NCBI GenBank assembly: GCA_003693705.1
Contig: RBZT01000820.1
Span: forward strand, 1 to 57,187
Direction: 5' to 3'
Length of the DNA: 57,187 bases
From: Polymyxa betae
Lineage: Eukaryota; Endomyxa; Phytomyxea; Plasmodiophorida; Plasmodiophoridae
The notes below the pieces were generated by a model. The model did not search any database. It was not told the origin of the DNA and saw only the letters and a list, made by a program, of their open reading frames with translations. Shown in pieces: positions 12,376 to 24,787 of the stretch (the first letter of the stretch is position 1; each line of letters starts with the position of its first letter). Position numbers and translations under genes: made by a program.

Positions 12376-15218
12376 ATGATCGTCCAGAGCCCCAATGAGA
12401 TCGCTAATGAACTCGCCAAGCTTAATAAAGACGCTCGCCTGCGTCGGCTGAAAGGTAATTCTGGCAGAAGATATGATTCAGGACTGTCTTTTTAAGCTGG
12501 CGTAGCGGTTCGTTCTGCAGCATCACGTGTCCAGCAGCAACGCCTATCGTCATTTCGAAAGCATTTCGAAAGCGAGAAGATGGTGGTAGAAGAGGCGGCC
12601 CAGATTCAGAGAGCCCGCATCACGCTCTCTGATATATCGGGGTTGGAAGATGAGCTGCGGTTGGCGTTAACTCAGATGGGTGCTGCTCATCAGAACGCTT
12701 TGACATCCAATGCTCAATTAACTGAAGTATCGTCTTCGCCTGTATGAAACTTCGTCGAGGATATCTGATGGTTTCTAGAAAATGTTACGGGAGAACGAAT
12801 CGTTTAAAGCGCACGTCACGATGTCCAATTTACGGTTCGAAGCCGCCATCGAGCTCATTCGAGCATTCCGTCATCAACAACAGATTCTGAGATCAGCACC
12901 GGTATGGTTCCGTAACTGAAGCAGCACATTTCCAATGTGCCTTTGTCAGGCGGAACAGCGAATGATCGCGTTCCTACGTGCCAAAGAGCTGCTGAAAAAG
13001 ATTGCATCGATCAATGAAAGGGCAAGATTGCGATATAAAAATTTGGTTCCCTGCCATCCATACGACTCAATCCATGAGCTCACGTAAGTTAACTATTTCT
13101 TCTGTATTCTGCTAGCTGATGTTCCACATAGGCCTGCTGGTCCCATCGATTTCAGAGTTACGCGAATTCATGTTGATGCGACTGGTGTCGATGCTGCTTC
13201 GCAAGCTCGTATTGAGGATGAGCGTCATCACCAACGCTTGGAGCAGACAGAGGCAGGCATCTGGAATCTGTCGATATTACGTGATGACATGGTATTGCAG
13301 ATTTTGAGAAGAAGACAATCGCAAGCTGCCGAATGTCGAGCTGAAATAGCGACTGATGCAGTTCATTCGCGAAGAATGGCTGCTGAGGTTAAGACGTCTT
13401 TGCGCGACGCTGTTGTTCAGGATCGACAAAGGAAGCTGCGGATCGTCAAACAGCGAAGCTCTCTTCCGCCTCGACCTAAGCAATCCCAAATCAAGGTTGA
13501 AAAATCGAAGTCGTGTTTCTTTGCAAAAAAATCTCATGACTTCTCAGAGGGCTTTTGAAACTGCAATGCCGGAGCTTCAAGCAGTTCAACGTGAACAGCA
13601 GATCAGAATAGCTCAGCGAAGACTACAGCAGCGCTCAAAGGTGGCGTCTGATTCTAGTAATGTTCTACGAACGGATTCACCTGATGATCTTCTGGAGCGT
13701 TTCGCGGGGTCCGAAGACGCTGCTGTTATTCCCAATAGCTTATTCAGGAACATCATCAACGTTTTCGATGATAACGATGCCGAGGAGCGTAAGGAGCAAG
13801 ATCCGATTCCTACTGATCATCATGGCCAGAGATCGTCGCCCGATGCTCAACGCTCTCAGGATGCTGAAGAAAGTCGCAGCCGTCCAGAGCCTGTCGTTCA
13901 GGAAGAAAAGACGAATCTCGCTCCAACTTCAGAACCGGAGATCTCTCATGAACCAAAGGATAGCCCATCTCCTGAGAGGTTCGAAGAGCGTCGCTCCGTT
14001 GCATTCAGCATCAGCTTTGACGGAGACATATCGCCTCCAAGACCAAAGCGCCGGACTCGGTCGCCCGACTCTTCATCTGCATCGACGCCTACGCCGGAAC
14101 CAACGCAGCCTGAGATCCAGCAGACGACCCAGAATCCAGCCGAACCCATCTTCACCACCCCTGCATTGCCGCCATCAGAGCCCATCCATACTGAGCCTCT
14201 TGCACCCCCTGCTCCAACAGATCCATCTGGGCCAAATCCAGCTGGGTCTTCGCAATTATCTACTCAGCATACTACTTTCAGCCGGTCACCAAGCCCCCCA
14301 AGCGAACCAGACATCTTAGTACCCTCACCAGAAAATGATGATGGAAAGGAGGCTGTTGTATCAGATCGTTCAGAATCTGTCTCGCCCATTAGAGCATCTG
14401 GTGACGAGTTGAAACCAATCATCGATTCGCCGGAGGCTGAACCCGTCTCAGCACCATCTCCTGCTATTTCGTCTGCCGCTCATGAGTTGGCGAACAGTTT
14501 CGGTGTGGATATTGGCCTGATGCCTTCAGTCGACCTCTCTATGGACGATCTCACTGAACTGGATCGCCGTGCTGAAGAACTTCTTCGCAGTCATATCCCG
14601 ACCACTCCACAACTGTTGGCGTTATCTCCCGATTCTGATCCGACCTCATTCGATTTCCGATTGGATGAAGACGGTGACGACTATGCAATTCAACTGCTTG
14701 GGGTCGATAGCGAAGAACTCGCTTCATCATTTGCTCAAACATTGGATGAAACTTTGGAATTTTTACGCCAATCCAGACAAGAGATTGATAACCTACGTAG
14801 TGAAGTTGGACATCAATCACACGGTCAAGACCGCCAAGCAGGCTCCGTTGAGGGTCCTAGTTCCAATCCAATATCTCCTAGCTCAGTAGACGTGCAGTCG
14901 AGGAGAATCATAACAATAATTGAAGATGAGAGCGTGCCTTCAAGACCGGCAACTCCAGATGCTACACCAGAAAGTGACAGTCATGATGCATCGAGGGAGC
15001 AACCAAGGGCTGATGACGAAGTTCGTGATGATCAATCCGGTGCTATAGATGAGCCAGATCTCAGCACAAGCGCGCTATCTAGCGAACGAACAACAGATGA
15101 TGACCGGTCATCTTCCCTTCAAGAGCAGTTTCGCGCCAATGTTGCCCTTATTGGGCGAATTGAACAACGGCGAGCTGAGGTCCGGCGATGGCGTCAGTCA
15201 AGACCATCGTCATTGTGA
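12376..15218 (+). CDS. Large coiled-coil and disordered protein, function unknown
   Basis: Six exons can be read: 12376-12454, 12497-12726, 12779-12901, 12950-13083, 13132-13495 and 13548-15218. The introns are 42-52 bp and every junction keeps frame. The total is 2,601 nt, about 866 aa. Residues 1-320 are rich in Ala, Glu, Gln and Arg with heptad-like spacing, so a coiled coil is likely. From about 380 to 680 the protein is Pro/Ser/Glu-rich and disordered. A more structured acidic segment follows, with repeated E-L-L and T-L-D-E-T-L elements, then a short charged C-terminal helix. No domain is recognised. A scaffold or cytoskeletal role is only a guess from composition. A polyadenylation-type AATAAA (15222-15227) lies four bases after the stop. 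Confidence 0.75.
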
Positions 15219-15221
15219 ATC

Positions 15222-15227
15222 AATAAA
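15222..15227 (+). terminator. Polyadenylation signal AATAAA
   Basis: A perfect AATAAA begins four bases after the TGA of the plus-strand coiled-coil gene (stop at 15216-15218). The position implies a very short 3' UTR, in keeping with the compact gene spacing. The convergent NF-YB gene ends at 15323. Confidence 0.55.
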
Positions 15228-15322
15228 AATAAGTAAAATCTATTCTATAACGTTGAGATATTGAGGCTTAATCAAGTCGTTGACCAACACGTTAATCACA
15301 GCTTATACAGTATTACACAATA

Positions 15323-15703
15323 TTAATTTATGGATTCGTTGTAGTCGCTTCTGATAGTGGCCCTATAACTGTCCAGAAACTCCACAAGAACGTCAGCATA
15401 GTCGTCGAAGCCCAGATTACGCAGCGCCAAGATCACGTCCCTTGATTTGAGCATTTTACGCTCATCTGCCAGCATAAGATCCTTGGCCTCTCCGGTGACG
15501 AAACCGATAAACTCGCGAAGACATTCTTGCATTTGACGAACAGCCGCAGCACTGGCCGCAATCTGATCGCGAACACTGCGTTTCATGGCTCGCATGACGT
15601 TGCAGGCGGGTAGATATACATCGGACTCTTTTACAGGAATACGCCCATCAATCCGGGGCCTGGTTCTGGACCGATCTGTGGATGACATCAAATAGACCGC
15701 CAT
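15323..15703 (-). CDS. NFYB: CCAAT-binding factor subunit B (NF-YB/HAP3), histone-fold protein
   Basis: NF-YB pairs with NF-YC through a histone fold and joins NF-YA to bind CCAAT boxes. This single exon encodes 126 aa. The first usable ATG is at 15703; the open frame continues 13 codons upstream only with a GTG. Conserved landmarks are the entry motif D-x-YLP-x-NV-x-R-x-MK, the central helix EC-x-EFI-x-F-x-T-x-EA, and the final helix block LGF-D-DY followed by a hydrophobic helix. Divergent positions include LKSRD where the family usually has INGDD. A less likely alternative is another HAP3-like histone-fold protein such as a Dr1 relative, but the LGFxDY block favours NF-YB. Confidence 0.8.
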   Translation of the reverse strand: MAVYLMSSTDRSRTRPRIDGRIPVKESDVYLPACNVMRAMKRSVRDQIAASAAAVRQMQECLREFIGFVTGEAKDLMLADERKMLKSRDVILALRNLGFDDYADVLVEFLDSYRATIRSDYNESIN

Positions 15704-15838
15704 TTTATGCGGATTGCGACGTTCGGCCCCGCGCTTGGCCACGCATCGAGCCTGGTTCTAAAATTTAAATTTGAATTCGTTCCGAGCTACTGAGGTACAG
15801 GGAGAGGCGAAGAAGAAGTAGCAGTATAATATTGCATG

Positions 15839-18800
15839 CTATATTACTGAGAAAAGTTCCGAAGTGATCACAGGAGAACATCTGGGAAAGCCAACAGCCA
15901 TCGAGATCAAAGCAGGAGCAAGAGAACGCCGAAAATCATGGTTCCGTGTGATATCGTCTCTAGAAGGATTCACAATGCGCAGGATTCTTCTGTTAACCGA
16001 ATCGACGCTCATATCGTCGTAGCTTTCCAATGCTTTCGGTAAAGATCCGGCCAGAGTTCGAATATCACCGGCTAGCAACGGATGCACCCAGGCAGTAACT
16101 GCGATGACGACAGCCCTTAAAGCAAGCGATGGATCGCCTGCGGCAGCCATCAAATCAAACAGATCCAAAATCCAGGTTAAGCGACGAGCCATCGGGAACG
16201 ATTCTGCACAGACTTGAGCGAATTTGTCAATGAGAGCCGGTCGTAGAGCCTGCGGGCCGACAACAAACGCACGTGTCGCAATCAACGCATTCAGGCGAAG
16301 GATATTCTTGCGAACCAATTCGAAACGGGTTAAAATAGAGATTTCGTCATCTACAGGCAATAGTGATTCGATCAGTTCAGGTTCTAATACAGTGAAGCAA
16401 CCAGCATAGCGCGGTATATCGGTAACCAGACAACGAAGGCGAGCGCTGCCCAACAGCTGAATTACACCATCGCGGATTGTCTGATCAACGGCGCTCTCTA
16501 AGACACCACGTAGGCCCGGTAGCAGAAACTCAACGTTCGGTATCGATGACGAGCTGAGCAATGCGATAACCGAATCAGGGTCGATACAGTTGGCAACTTC
16601 CTTTAGACCAGTTAGCAGAACACGCTGAATGCAGACGGGTTGGCCATTTAAATTGCCTATCAGAGCGGCAATAGATCGTTTCAGCGTATTATCATAAGAA
16701 GCCTGCCAGAGCATTAGCTTTACTATGGCAGTTCTCAAGGCCAGAGTCGATCTAAAACAGTTTTAAGAAAAATCAGAAGATGACATTGAGGTAGGATTAT
16801 TACATGGATGAATCATTAGCTGTAGCTTCAAGTAGAGATGATAACGCAGTAACAGGTAATGGAATACGAACAGAAGACCCATAACGTCGAATCTCGGAAA
16901 TGGATCGAATGAGAAACGATAGAGCGCTGTTAGTTGAAGCAGATCGACGCTCGATATGATCACAGATGATACGCAAGAGCGAACCTGGAGCAAAGACACG
17001 ATGAGAGTCCAAAGCACGAGTTGTTGACGATGCCGCAGTTCCCAAAAGCACCAGACAAAGCGCTGAAGCAGATGCAACCTATTCGATCATTACAAGATGA
17101 TTTCAGCGAGAATTAGAAAAACGAATTCGAAAGTTAGTGAGCTCCAAAATGGCCGAACCTCATTCGAGCAGTATGCATTTGTCGTGAATAGAGTTAGAGA
17201 GCGAGAGAATACTTCGATGATGTTGGCGGTGAAATCGGCATCACTGCATAAGTCTGTCGGCAATCGAGCACCTTGAAATGGCATGGACACATCGATACCA
17301 AGCAGTGCAACGAAACCAACAATAGCGGAAGCAGCGGTCACGGGTTGAGAATCTGGTTCTAAACGATACAATGAGCATAGCAGGGCGGAGTACAGCAAAG
17401 CAGCCTACGAGAGATTAGTTCGACGAGACGGCTGCCGAGCTGTTGGGGCGCATTCTTCGGCAGATGAACGTAATTCGAAGCGTATCGTAGAGTGATTAGC
17501 AGCATTGAAGAGGCAGTTAAGGAGCCAGGTAATGGACACGGTCTCTTCATTTCGTCGATGTAAACGTCAACAACATGCGAGAGTTTGTCAGCTCCAATCA
17601 CGCCCATAGAAAACAACCTGAACGACAGCGCTCCCAAGCAATGCAGAGACGCTATGAAACATACAATGAATACAGCTACTAATTCAGCGCCTTGACTTAC
17701 AATTGCGGGTGACGCCAAACCGTGATTTCTCCAATAGATTCTCATGAACAGCGATCAAGCGATCAGGGGCGATTACACGAACAAGGACGGGCCACATTAA
17801 GGACAGCGTGATGGCGGCTGCTGTCGTCAGAATTCCGTCATTGCTTGACGACTCGAAATATCCATAAACAACATCAAATGCTTCCTGTAGCAGCACAGCA
17901 GCTTCAGTTGCCTCATCTTCGTCTTTAAGATACTCGCTCAAAGCGATAGCGATGGATATGCAAGCAGCCGTTGAGATCCGATCGTCGTGACACGATCGGA
18001 ATGTTTCGAACAGAAGTCTAAAAGCGCCCGAACGTCTGTCTGTATCTGTCGGATGCAAAGCCGCGACAGAGGCGCCGAGAGCGATCAACGCTGTCGGACG
18101 TGTGGTCTGCAGTAAAGCGTTCTTGGTATCGCAGGCCACAGATAAGATCTCGGCGTGGAGACGCGAAGCAATATCAGAATGACCCCAAGCGCAAGCCTTA
18201 AGTGCCAATCCGGCTTTGGCAAAGAGGATATTCCCGCGAATTCGACTATCGCCTAAATCTATGAAGGAAATGTTGGTGGGACAATAATAAAGACCCTTTC
18301 GATTTGGTACCAAGATTTTGAAGTGCTTCCTCAATATGATTGAAGACTGAAAGATACAGCGAATTTCCAGTCAAGTCGGAATCGCGTTTCTGGCGCAGAA
18401 CATCAGAGACGAACTTGTCCATATAGCGAGTCCAAGCAGCAGGCAGGGCGAAACTCATGAAAATTTCGGTCGCAGAGGATAGAATGGGTGCAGTGACACA
18501 AGCGACCAGTTCAGATAATGTCGTCTGCTGTCGTCCGCCAATCAATGCAGAGATGGCGAAAATGTCACGAACCGATGGGCGTTCGTTTTCACGCCATTGC
18601 TTCACGACATTATTCGAGGCCTGTTTGACGATCATCGGAAAAGTAACGGTGAACGCATCCATCTCGTTCTGCGAGGGGTCTTTCTTCGAGGTGGCCGAGC
18701 TGTGCTGGAATTGCAACGTGCAGACAGCCCCTACGAAACGCTCCAGTACGACTCGAACCTGACCCGATCGTTCGTCTTGAAGACGAACAACCAGCTCGCG

Positions 18801-20813
18801 AGTCACTTCCGAATCAGAGAAGAATCGGGCCACATAGTTCGGTGTGATTTTGTCCAAGCTGCGCACAACAAGGACGGTCAGCGACTCATAAGCTGTCGAA
18901 CGAAGCGCCGCCGATAATGATGTCGTCAGCGACGATTGCTGCCAGAGCCAGCTAAGCATTATAGATGAAAGACCGTCGTCATCGTTCCCTTCGACATCAT
19001 CACACTCAAGTAAGCGGAACAACTGCTTGAGAGCGATCGGGTTCCTTCCCACACAGAACTGGCGAAGGCCACGATCCTCTAACAGCTGATAGGCGACATG
19101 TAGATCGAGTTCGCCCTGGACGCAAAGCTCCCGAAGAGCTTCAATCGATAAAGCGATGGTGATCGTATCTTTATCGTAGAGCAGCGTTTGCAGTAAAGGT
19201 ACCAAAGTCAAAGCCTCGGTCGGGCTCTGTCTGCAGATCTCAATTATACTGGCAGCAACAGCACGCTTGACAGCGACCGTATTGGTTTGAGAGCGAGTCT
19301 CGAGCAGGATTTGTTGTAATCGCGAGAACGAACGAGGCTCGACAAGCCAGAGTAGCGACAGAAGGCGTATGGAGAGCGCCCGAAGCTGCTGATGCTGTGT
19401 TAATGGAAGAATAATACGTAAGACCCGGGTTAGGCCTGTAGGACTTCGTGCTATACATGGTAATGCATAGAGGAGCTCGATGCGAACAGCACCATCACGA
19501 TCGTTACGTAGTCGGTAAAGCATCGTAGAAAACAGCGGCAGATATTCGAACACGCACGTTTTCGTTAAATCCTGCATCCATCGTGCTGCCGATTGAATAA
19601 CTTTCGAACTGGCTCCAATTAGAACAGTATCGATAATAAAGCGGGAGGCACGAAGATCGTATTCCGATTGGCATGGTTGCTTTGCACATTCACGAACAAA
19701 TTGGCCGAGTTTGGGCCAGGCAGACACAAGCATGTTGAAGACATGAAGAATGCCCGATACAGCCTCAAGATTCCACGAATCGATAAATGTCTTGGATGGC
19801 AGTTCATACGGCGATCCAGAAGCGACAGGACGATTTCGGTTTTGCTGTAAATCTTCAAACAGCTTCGAGGCCCGCGAAAGAGCATTCGGCCATTGAGTAA
19901 CAGAGGACAGAATCTCAAGTAAGGGTGGCAACAGGCTTGTCACAGCAACATGAAATTCGATGCCGACCTCAATCTGGTCAAGCGAATGCAGGCAAACGAA
20001 GACCGTTTCCAGAAGGTATCGCAACTCTCGTTCGGTTTGTAGGCCGGCATGAAAGCGCAACACCCAGGAGAGAACAACAAGAATGCGAACATCATTGGCC
20101 AGAGCGACATCAAACGAGAACATGAACAGTAGCACCCGGCAGGCTGGAGCAATCGCCTCCTCGCTACATAATCGGTTCAGGACGATGCCAATCAGCTGTG
20201 ACGCCAACTCCATGTATGCATCGGCGCCAAAAAAGTTGACGTCGAGATCGAATATAGCATCGACTAGTTCCATGGTCCCTTCGTCATGAAATGTGGCGAC
20301 GAAACCCGGATGCAAAGACGTATATGAAGCAGCACGCATCGTATTATGAACATCCAAAAGCAATCTTAACGTCACCAGCGCCAATTCAGGGCGCGATTTA
20401 GCGAACAGCACCAATCGGCTGTGCAAATCAGTCCATAACGGAGCGAATTTCTCGTCTTGAAATAAGAACCGCAAAAGCGGCCTGATGCGATCCAGATCTC
20501 GAGTATATAATAAAGCATCGCTAATTAAGTGGCGATAAGCATCAGGACGAACAAGGAGCGCTCGTTGTAAAGCATCGGTGGTTACGGGCGTCAGGTCAGT
20601 AGAGACGCTAACGACGATATTAACGAGCATTCGGCAGCATGTTAAGGTCGGCCCCGATCCGGCCATATCGCCCAATAACGCCTGGACGGCGGCATCACAG
20701 ACGCTGGACGACCCGCCCGCCGCCCGGCACCGCTTCACATGGTCTTCGGCACTACGAACCTGAGACGCTACAACCTGTCTATCAGCATTGATTGGCAGCC
20801 AGGTGTGGGCCAT
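15839..20813 (-). CDS. FOCAD: Focadhesin-like HEAT-repeat protein (FOCAD, DUF3730)
   Basis: In animals focadhesin is a large HEAT-repeat protein reported to associate with and stabilise the SKI mRNA-decay complex. Exons are 18311-20813, 17701-18258, 17470-17651, 17123-17404, 16804-17078 and 15839-16751. Introns of 52, 49, 65, 44 and 52 bp restore a single frame of 1,570 aa, close to but shorter than the roughly 1,800 aa of vertebrate proteins. The ATG at 20813 starts the frame. The protein is almost entirely alpha-helical. The region around residues 480-640, with its A-x-SI-x-EICRQ-P and ALSIEAL-x-ELC helices and a following DDGLSS-x-MLSWLW segment, resembles the DUF3730 core. Sequence identity appears low, so the family call rests on helix pattern, length and these blocks. 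A generic HEAT protein is the alternative. Confidence 0.7.
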
Positions 20814-21568
20814 TATAGCCTGGCCTAAACCTGGGCATTTGCTGTGATAAAGGCGCACTCCGAGCTGACATCATACACGATCTCACTCCACGATTCCATC
20901 GTTAGACGGCTTCTTTTGCAACGTTGCAGGCAAGAATCATGGTGGCTAATTGGACTGGCAACAGCATTGCAGATTCCCACAAGCGGAATAGCTTGGAAGT
21001 TGTTCCAGTACGACTTTACTGCCAGACCATTAATTTCTCGTCCGTTTTCCAGAGTGTTGGAGTCCGATGTTCAGATCTCTCCATGTTGCTTATATTTATG
21101 TGATTCTTTCTTTGATAGCGCTAAACTTCGGCCACAGCGTCGCAATTGTAGGAGCGAGCTGAAACCGTTAACCGACAATGCATCAGCTTATCCAAAAAGC
21201 ATCGTGGTTCTAATGGTAGGGTATTTTAGTGTATAACATTGACTTGAACAACATGGCGAAACATTTTTGTCAGTATCTATTTGTAACAGGATATTAACAA
21301 TTTTCAATAAAAAAGAAAGGTAATCATTTCCCAGTTAACAGCCGATTTGAACCAGGTCAATGCAAGGCTAGATTTTATAAGAAACCTAGCGATAAAGCTG
21401 CAGAGGCTTAGGCGACTTTTGTTAAAAACAAGCTGGACGCTTTGCAAATTCTGTTTAGAAATATATATCGGGAAGCTATTAGGGGATTGGTCGTATAGCA
21501 GCCAGGGATCCTGCGTCGGAGTCCGTCACGGAGTTCCTCTTCCAGAGGTCGTATTCTTTGTAAGCACC
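20814..21568. promoter_or_regulatory. Divergent upstream region of FOCAD-like and uL15 genes
   Basis: This stretch of about 750 bp lies between two divergent genes and should hold both promoters. The segment before the ribosomal gene is pyrimidine-rich in places (about 21060-21120). Frames at 20844-21236 and 21347-21568 have no recognisable content. The second is simply an upstream extension of the ribosomal frame. A non-coding first exon for the ribosomal gene is possible. Confidence 0.45.
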
Positions 21569-22018
21569 ATGACGACGACGCTGAAGAAGAACCGCAAGAA
21601 GCGCGGTCACGTCTCTGCCGGTCATGGTCGTGTCGGAAAGCACAGGAAGCATCCTGGTGGTCGTGGTAACGCCGGTGGTCAGCACCACCACCGAATTCTG
21701 ATGGACAAGTACCACCCCGGTTACTTCGGCAAGGTCGGTATGCGATACTTCCACAAGACCAACCAGAAGTACCACTGCCCTATCATCAATGTCGACAAGA
21801 TCTGGTCTCTGGTTTCTTCCCAGACTAAGGAGAAATATGCCGGCGCCGGTGAGACGGACAAGGTCCCCGTCATCGACGTCACCCAGGCCGGTTTCTTCAA
21901 AGTTCTCGGCAAGGGCGCGCTCCCTGAGCAACCTGTCATCGTCAAGGCGAAGTTCTTCAGCAAGAAAGCCGAAGACAAAATTAAGGCCGCTGGTGGCGTT
22001 GCTGTTCTGACTGCCTAA
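21569..22018 (+). CDS. RPL27A: 60S ribosomal protein L27a (uL15)
   Basis: uL15 is a component of the large ribosomal subunit. This single exon of 149 aa starts at the ATG at 21569, matching the usual family length of about 148. The basic, glycine-rich N-terminus carries [21 protein letters not shown] and the QHHHR motif. The Tyr-Phe-Gly-Lys-Val-Gly-Met block and the C-terminal VIVKAKFFS segment are also family signatures. Codon use is strongly biased to C-ending codons (GTC, ATC, AAG), unlike its neighbours, as expected of a highly expressed gene. Start choice is clear because upstream in-frame sequence lacks family similarity. Confidence 0.97.
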   Translation: MTTTLKKNRKKRGHVSAGHGRVGKHRKHPGGRGNAGGQHHHRILMDKYHPGYFGKVGMRYFHKTNQKYHCPIINVDKIWSLVSSQTKEKYAGAGETDKVPVIDVTQAGFFKVLGKGALPEQPVIVKAKFFSKKAEDKIKAAGGVAVLTA

Positions 22019-22312
22019 ATCTTAAATACATTATTCGGCTTATGTATCTGTTCATAATGAAAAAATGTGATCTCTTGCAGTATTGAAGATGGGAAGCTGA
22101 CTGGATAAAGCGGACCCCCTCTTGATCATCGAGTGTGGAGTCCTTCAGCTCCAGTTGATCGCTGAATATTCTAAACTTTCCTGGTTTATTACAAACGTTT
22201 TACTGCTCACCTCTCGTCCTTTATCGAAAAGTGACGACGACGATTTTCTGATAGCACTATCGACTTCAAACTTACTCATCTTTGGTTTCGACTTTGGAAA
22301 ACAAGTTACAGT

Positions 22313-23936
22313 ATGTCTATACTTAACGGACTCTTAGAAGAATTCGCTGTAACGCAAACGTTAAAAGCTGTTTTATTCCGATTGGGAAGTCATCATCAAG
22401 ATCGTATGCTCTTTCGGCGAACTATCGGTGCCACCTCAAGGTCATGTCGCTGATACTTGGTGGCCTGTTGAATATCACAGGCTCCATCTCCATGTATGAT
22501 CTAAGTTTCAGCCATTTGCGCTCCTGACCGTTGACGTTAGCAACCTGGGCTCGAATCTCATTAAATACAGCCACTTGGTTGATGACAATAATCCCAATGC
22601 TGTAGCGCGAGCTCGACTACTTCAGAAACTCGAACCGAAATCGATCTGGCGAATCGGAACGGCTGTATTTGCCATTGGAAATGTTCTGAATTTCGTATCT
22701 TTCTCGTTCGGGTCCCAATCGGTTTTATCTGCACTGGGATCCGTTCAGTTCATCTCCAACGTTTTTCTATCAAATCTTCTTTTTCGAGTCGCCATTGATG
22801 CTTACTCGCAGCTGGCGACGTACCTTATCCTAGCTGGAAATGTAACTGTCGTTCTATTCAGTTCCTGGAACCCCAGAACAAACTTCTCCACTGCAGATCT
22901 AGTTCGATTATGGTATCGAACCGCATACTTATGCTATTTGTTAGCTGCAGTCATTATGATTTGTATGTTTCAATTTGGCTATGTCCAGATGGGACGAGCT
23001 CAAGGCAGATACCAAATCCTGCAATCTCGATTATCCAACCCGTAAGAGATCTGCATTCTGTAGGCTGCTTTGTTCAGTAGTGACAGGTTATCGCTACCAA
23101 AAAGCTACAGGGTGGTGAGAGCTGTTTGCTTTTCATTAGTATCTGGAATCATCGGGACACAATCGGTAATGATCGCTGTCTCGCTGTTCTCACTACTGAT
23201 GCGACGTTAGGTTTTGCTGGCGAAATCGGTTTCAGCAATACTGAAGGAAACTTTAGCTGGATCTAACCAACTTGGAAATCCTCTGACTTACGTCATATTG
23301 GTTGCATGGATAGTTGTCCTTGTCTTCTGGGTAATATTGCTCTCGTTGTTATACCATGCTCTCTGATGTCGCATTAAAGCTTACTCGAATGAACACAGCC
23401 TTGACTTTCGACGTGACCTTCATTATTCCACTATTACAAGTGATTTGGTGAGTCTACTGGTAAAATTCTTGACATTTCACCGAATTCCAGTAGGGTGATC
23501 TTCTCGATCGTTTCTGGAGGAATTTATTTTGAGGTAAGAGTATCTTACCTAGATCTTACTTTACCTCCTAATTTGATTGCTTCAGGAGTTTGACGAATTT
23601 GAATCAAATCAGGCAATCCTGTATACAATCGGCGTTGTGATGATTATAACTGGAGTCGTCTTATTGGCCCATGCACGCGTTGATGATGCAAATCTGAAAG
23701 CTGCCAGCAAGTCGATCCCGGAACGACCTGTATTCAGGACACTTTTCAACTTGGACACGATTCTTGCCATTCCTTCGAAAATGCATCAGCATTATAATCC
23801 TGCCAGGTCCGATTATGGCAAAGACACGAACTCTGACAGTCCTGTGGAAAGGCGTCCGAATCTGTCCCCTCATGACGTCCCGATCCAAATGTACGTTCCT
23901 AGCAAGGACCCATTGGACACCGATGTAACATTCTGA
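22313..23936 (+). CDS. NIPA-type magnesium transporter (DUF803)
   Basis: NIPA proteins are multi-pass membrane proteins with drug/metabolite-transporter-like folds, implicated in Mg2+ transport. Exons read as 22313-22348, 22390-22493, 22541-23041 and about four more to the stop at 23936. The first intron is only 41 bp. Family landmarks include an N-terminal membrane helix ending NLGSNLIKYSH, the GN-x-x-NF-x-S-x-x-FG helix, QSVLSALG-x-VQF-x-SN, an LLAKSVS helix, and a closing pair of membrane helices with SGGIYF-E-EF. The C-terminal tail of about 60 residues is hydrophilic. The first 12 residues rest on the proposed 41-bp intron. If that is wrong, translation could start at 22444. Confidence 0.82.
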
Positions 23937-23996
23937 TTTGAACTTATTTATAAGATCACTTTGATAAAATACATACAATACATAGATAAACATGTT

Positions 23997-24611
23997 TCAG
24001 GCTTGTTCTTGCGGATCCTTCAGGAGAGAATTTCGCATTCCGCTGACGACATCCGTGAAGTCCAAGAACGGAGACGTCACTGCGTCTTCATCGACGACAA
24101 AATCGGGTGTCTTCACAGCTTCTTCGAAAATGTTAGCCATTCCATCAACCTTGTCCTGATACCTCATCGAAAATCTTCGGACTATATCTTGAGCCAGCTG
24201 CCTCATCGATTCAACATCCAGTCCGTCTTCGTAGAAAACAGCAGCGACCAGACCGGCATCTTCAGCGCATGACATATTCAGCCCCATGCTTGGGGAAATT
24301 CCCATTGCTGATTTTCTCGACGCTGATCGCGGAGGCGCTGACGATGCGAATCGAGAATGGAACGGCCCCAAACGCGGGCGTTCCGCTCGCTGCGGTTCGT
24401 TGAACGCCACACGAGTGACCTCGGGATCGGCACTATCGATCTCGCGCGCCAGCTGGAAGAAAAACTGCACCAGTCCGCAGACTTTGCTTCGGGTCTGATC
24501 TCCCTTCCATTGTCCCCATGTCTGGCTGAACAAGCATACGCCCGAGCCATGTTCGTAAACGACAACACGTCGTAAACCAACAGCGTCGAGGCCTTCGCTG
24601 CCTCCATTCAT
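23997..24611 (-). CDS. Longin-like domain protein, function unknown
   Basis: This single exon of 204 aa starts with ATG at 24611. The pattern is that of a longin/roadblock-type alpha-beta fold: a first strand VVVYEHGSG followed by LFSQTW, an amphipathic helix VQFFFQLAREID, a strand TRVAF, then a later strand LVAAVFYEDG and a helix with F-S-x-R-Y. Such domains occur in trafficking and small-GTPase regulatory proteins, but no specific family is recognised and the fold call is by eye only. The gene is divergent from the giant TPR gene, with only about 175 bp between the two starts, so they probably share a promoter. Confidence 0.6.
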   Translation of the reverse strand: MNGGSEGLDAVGLRRVVVYEHGSGVCLFSQTWGQWKGDQTRSKVCGLVQFFFQLAREIDSADPEVTRVAFNEPQRAERPRLGPFHSRFASSAPPRSASRKSAMGISPSMGLNMSCAEDAGLVAAVFYEDGLDVESMRQLAQDIVRRFSMRYQDKVDGMANIFEEAVKTPDFVVDEDAVTSPFLDFTDVVSGMRNSLLKDPQEQA

Positions 24612-24787
24612 TCTCTATCGCAGGGAGAGCTGTGAACCCACAGCAATCGACATAGCAACCTGACTGCGCAATTTTGTTGAATTGGTCCCACTTGTGTTTA
24701 AACGGTTTCGACTCTGAGCTTGAAGGTCACCTCTCATAATAATGATAACAGAGTACCTGTTCGATCCAAGACAAAGCTTTCAGATTG

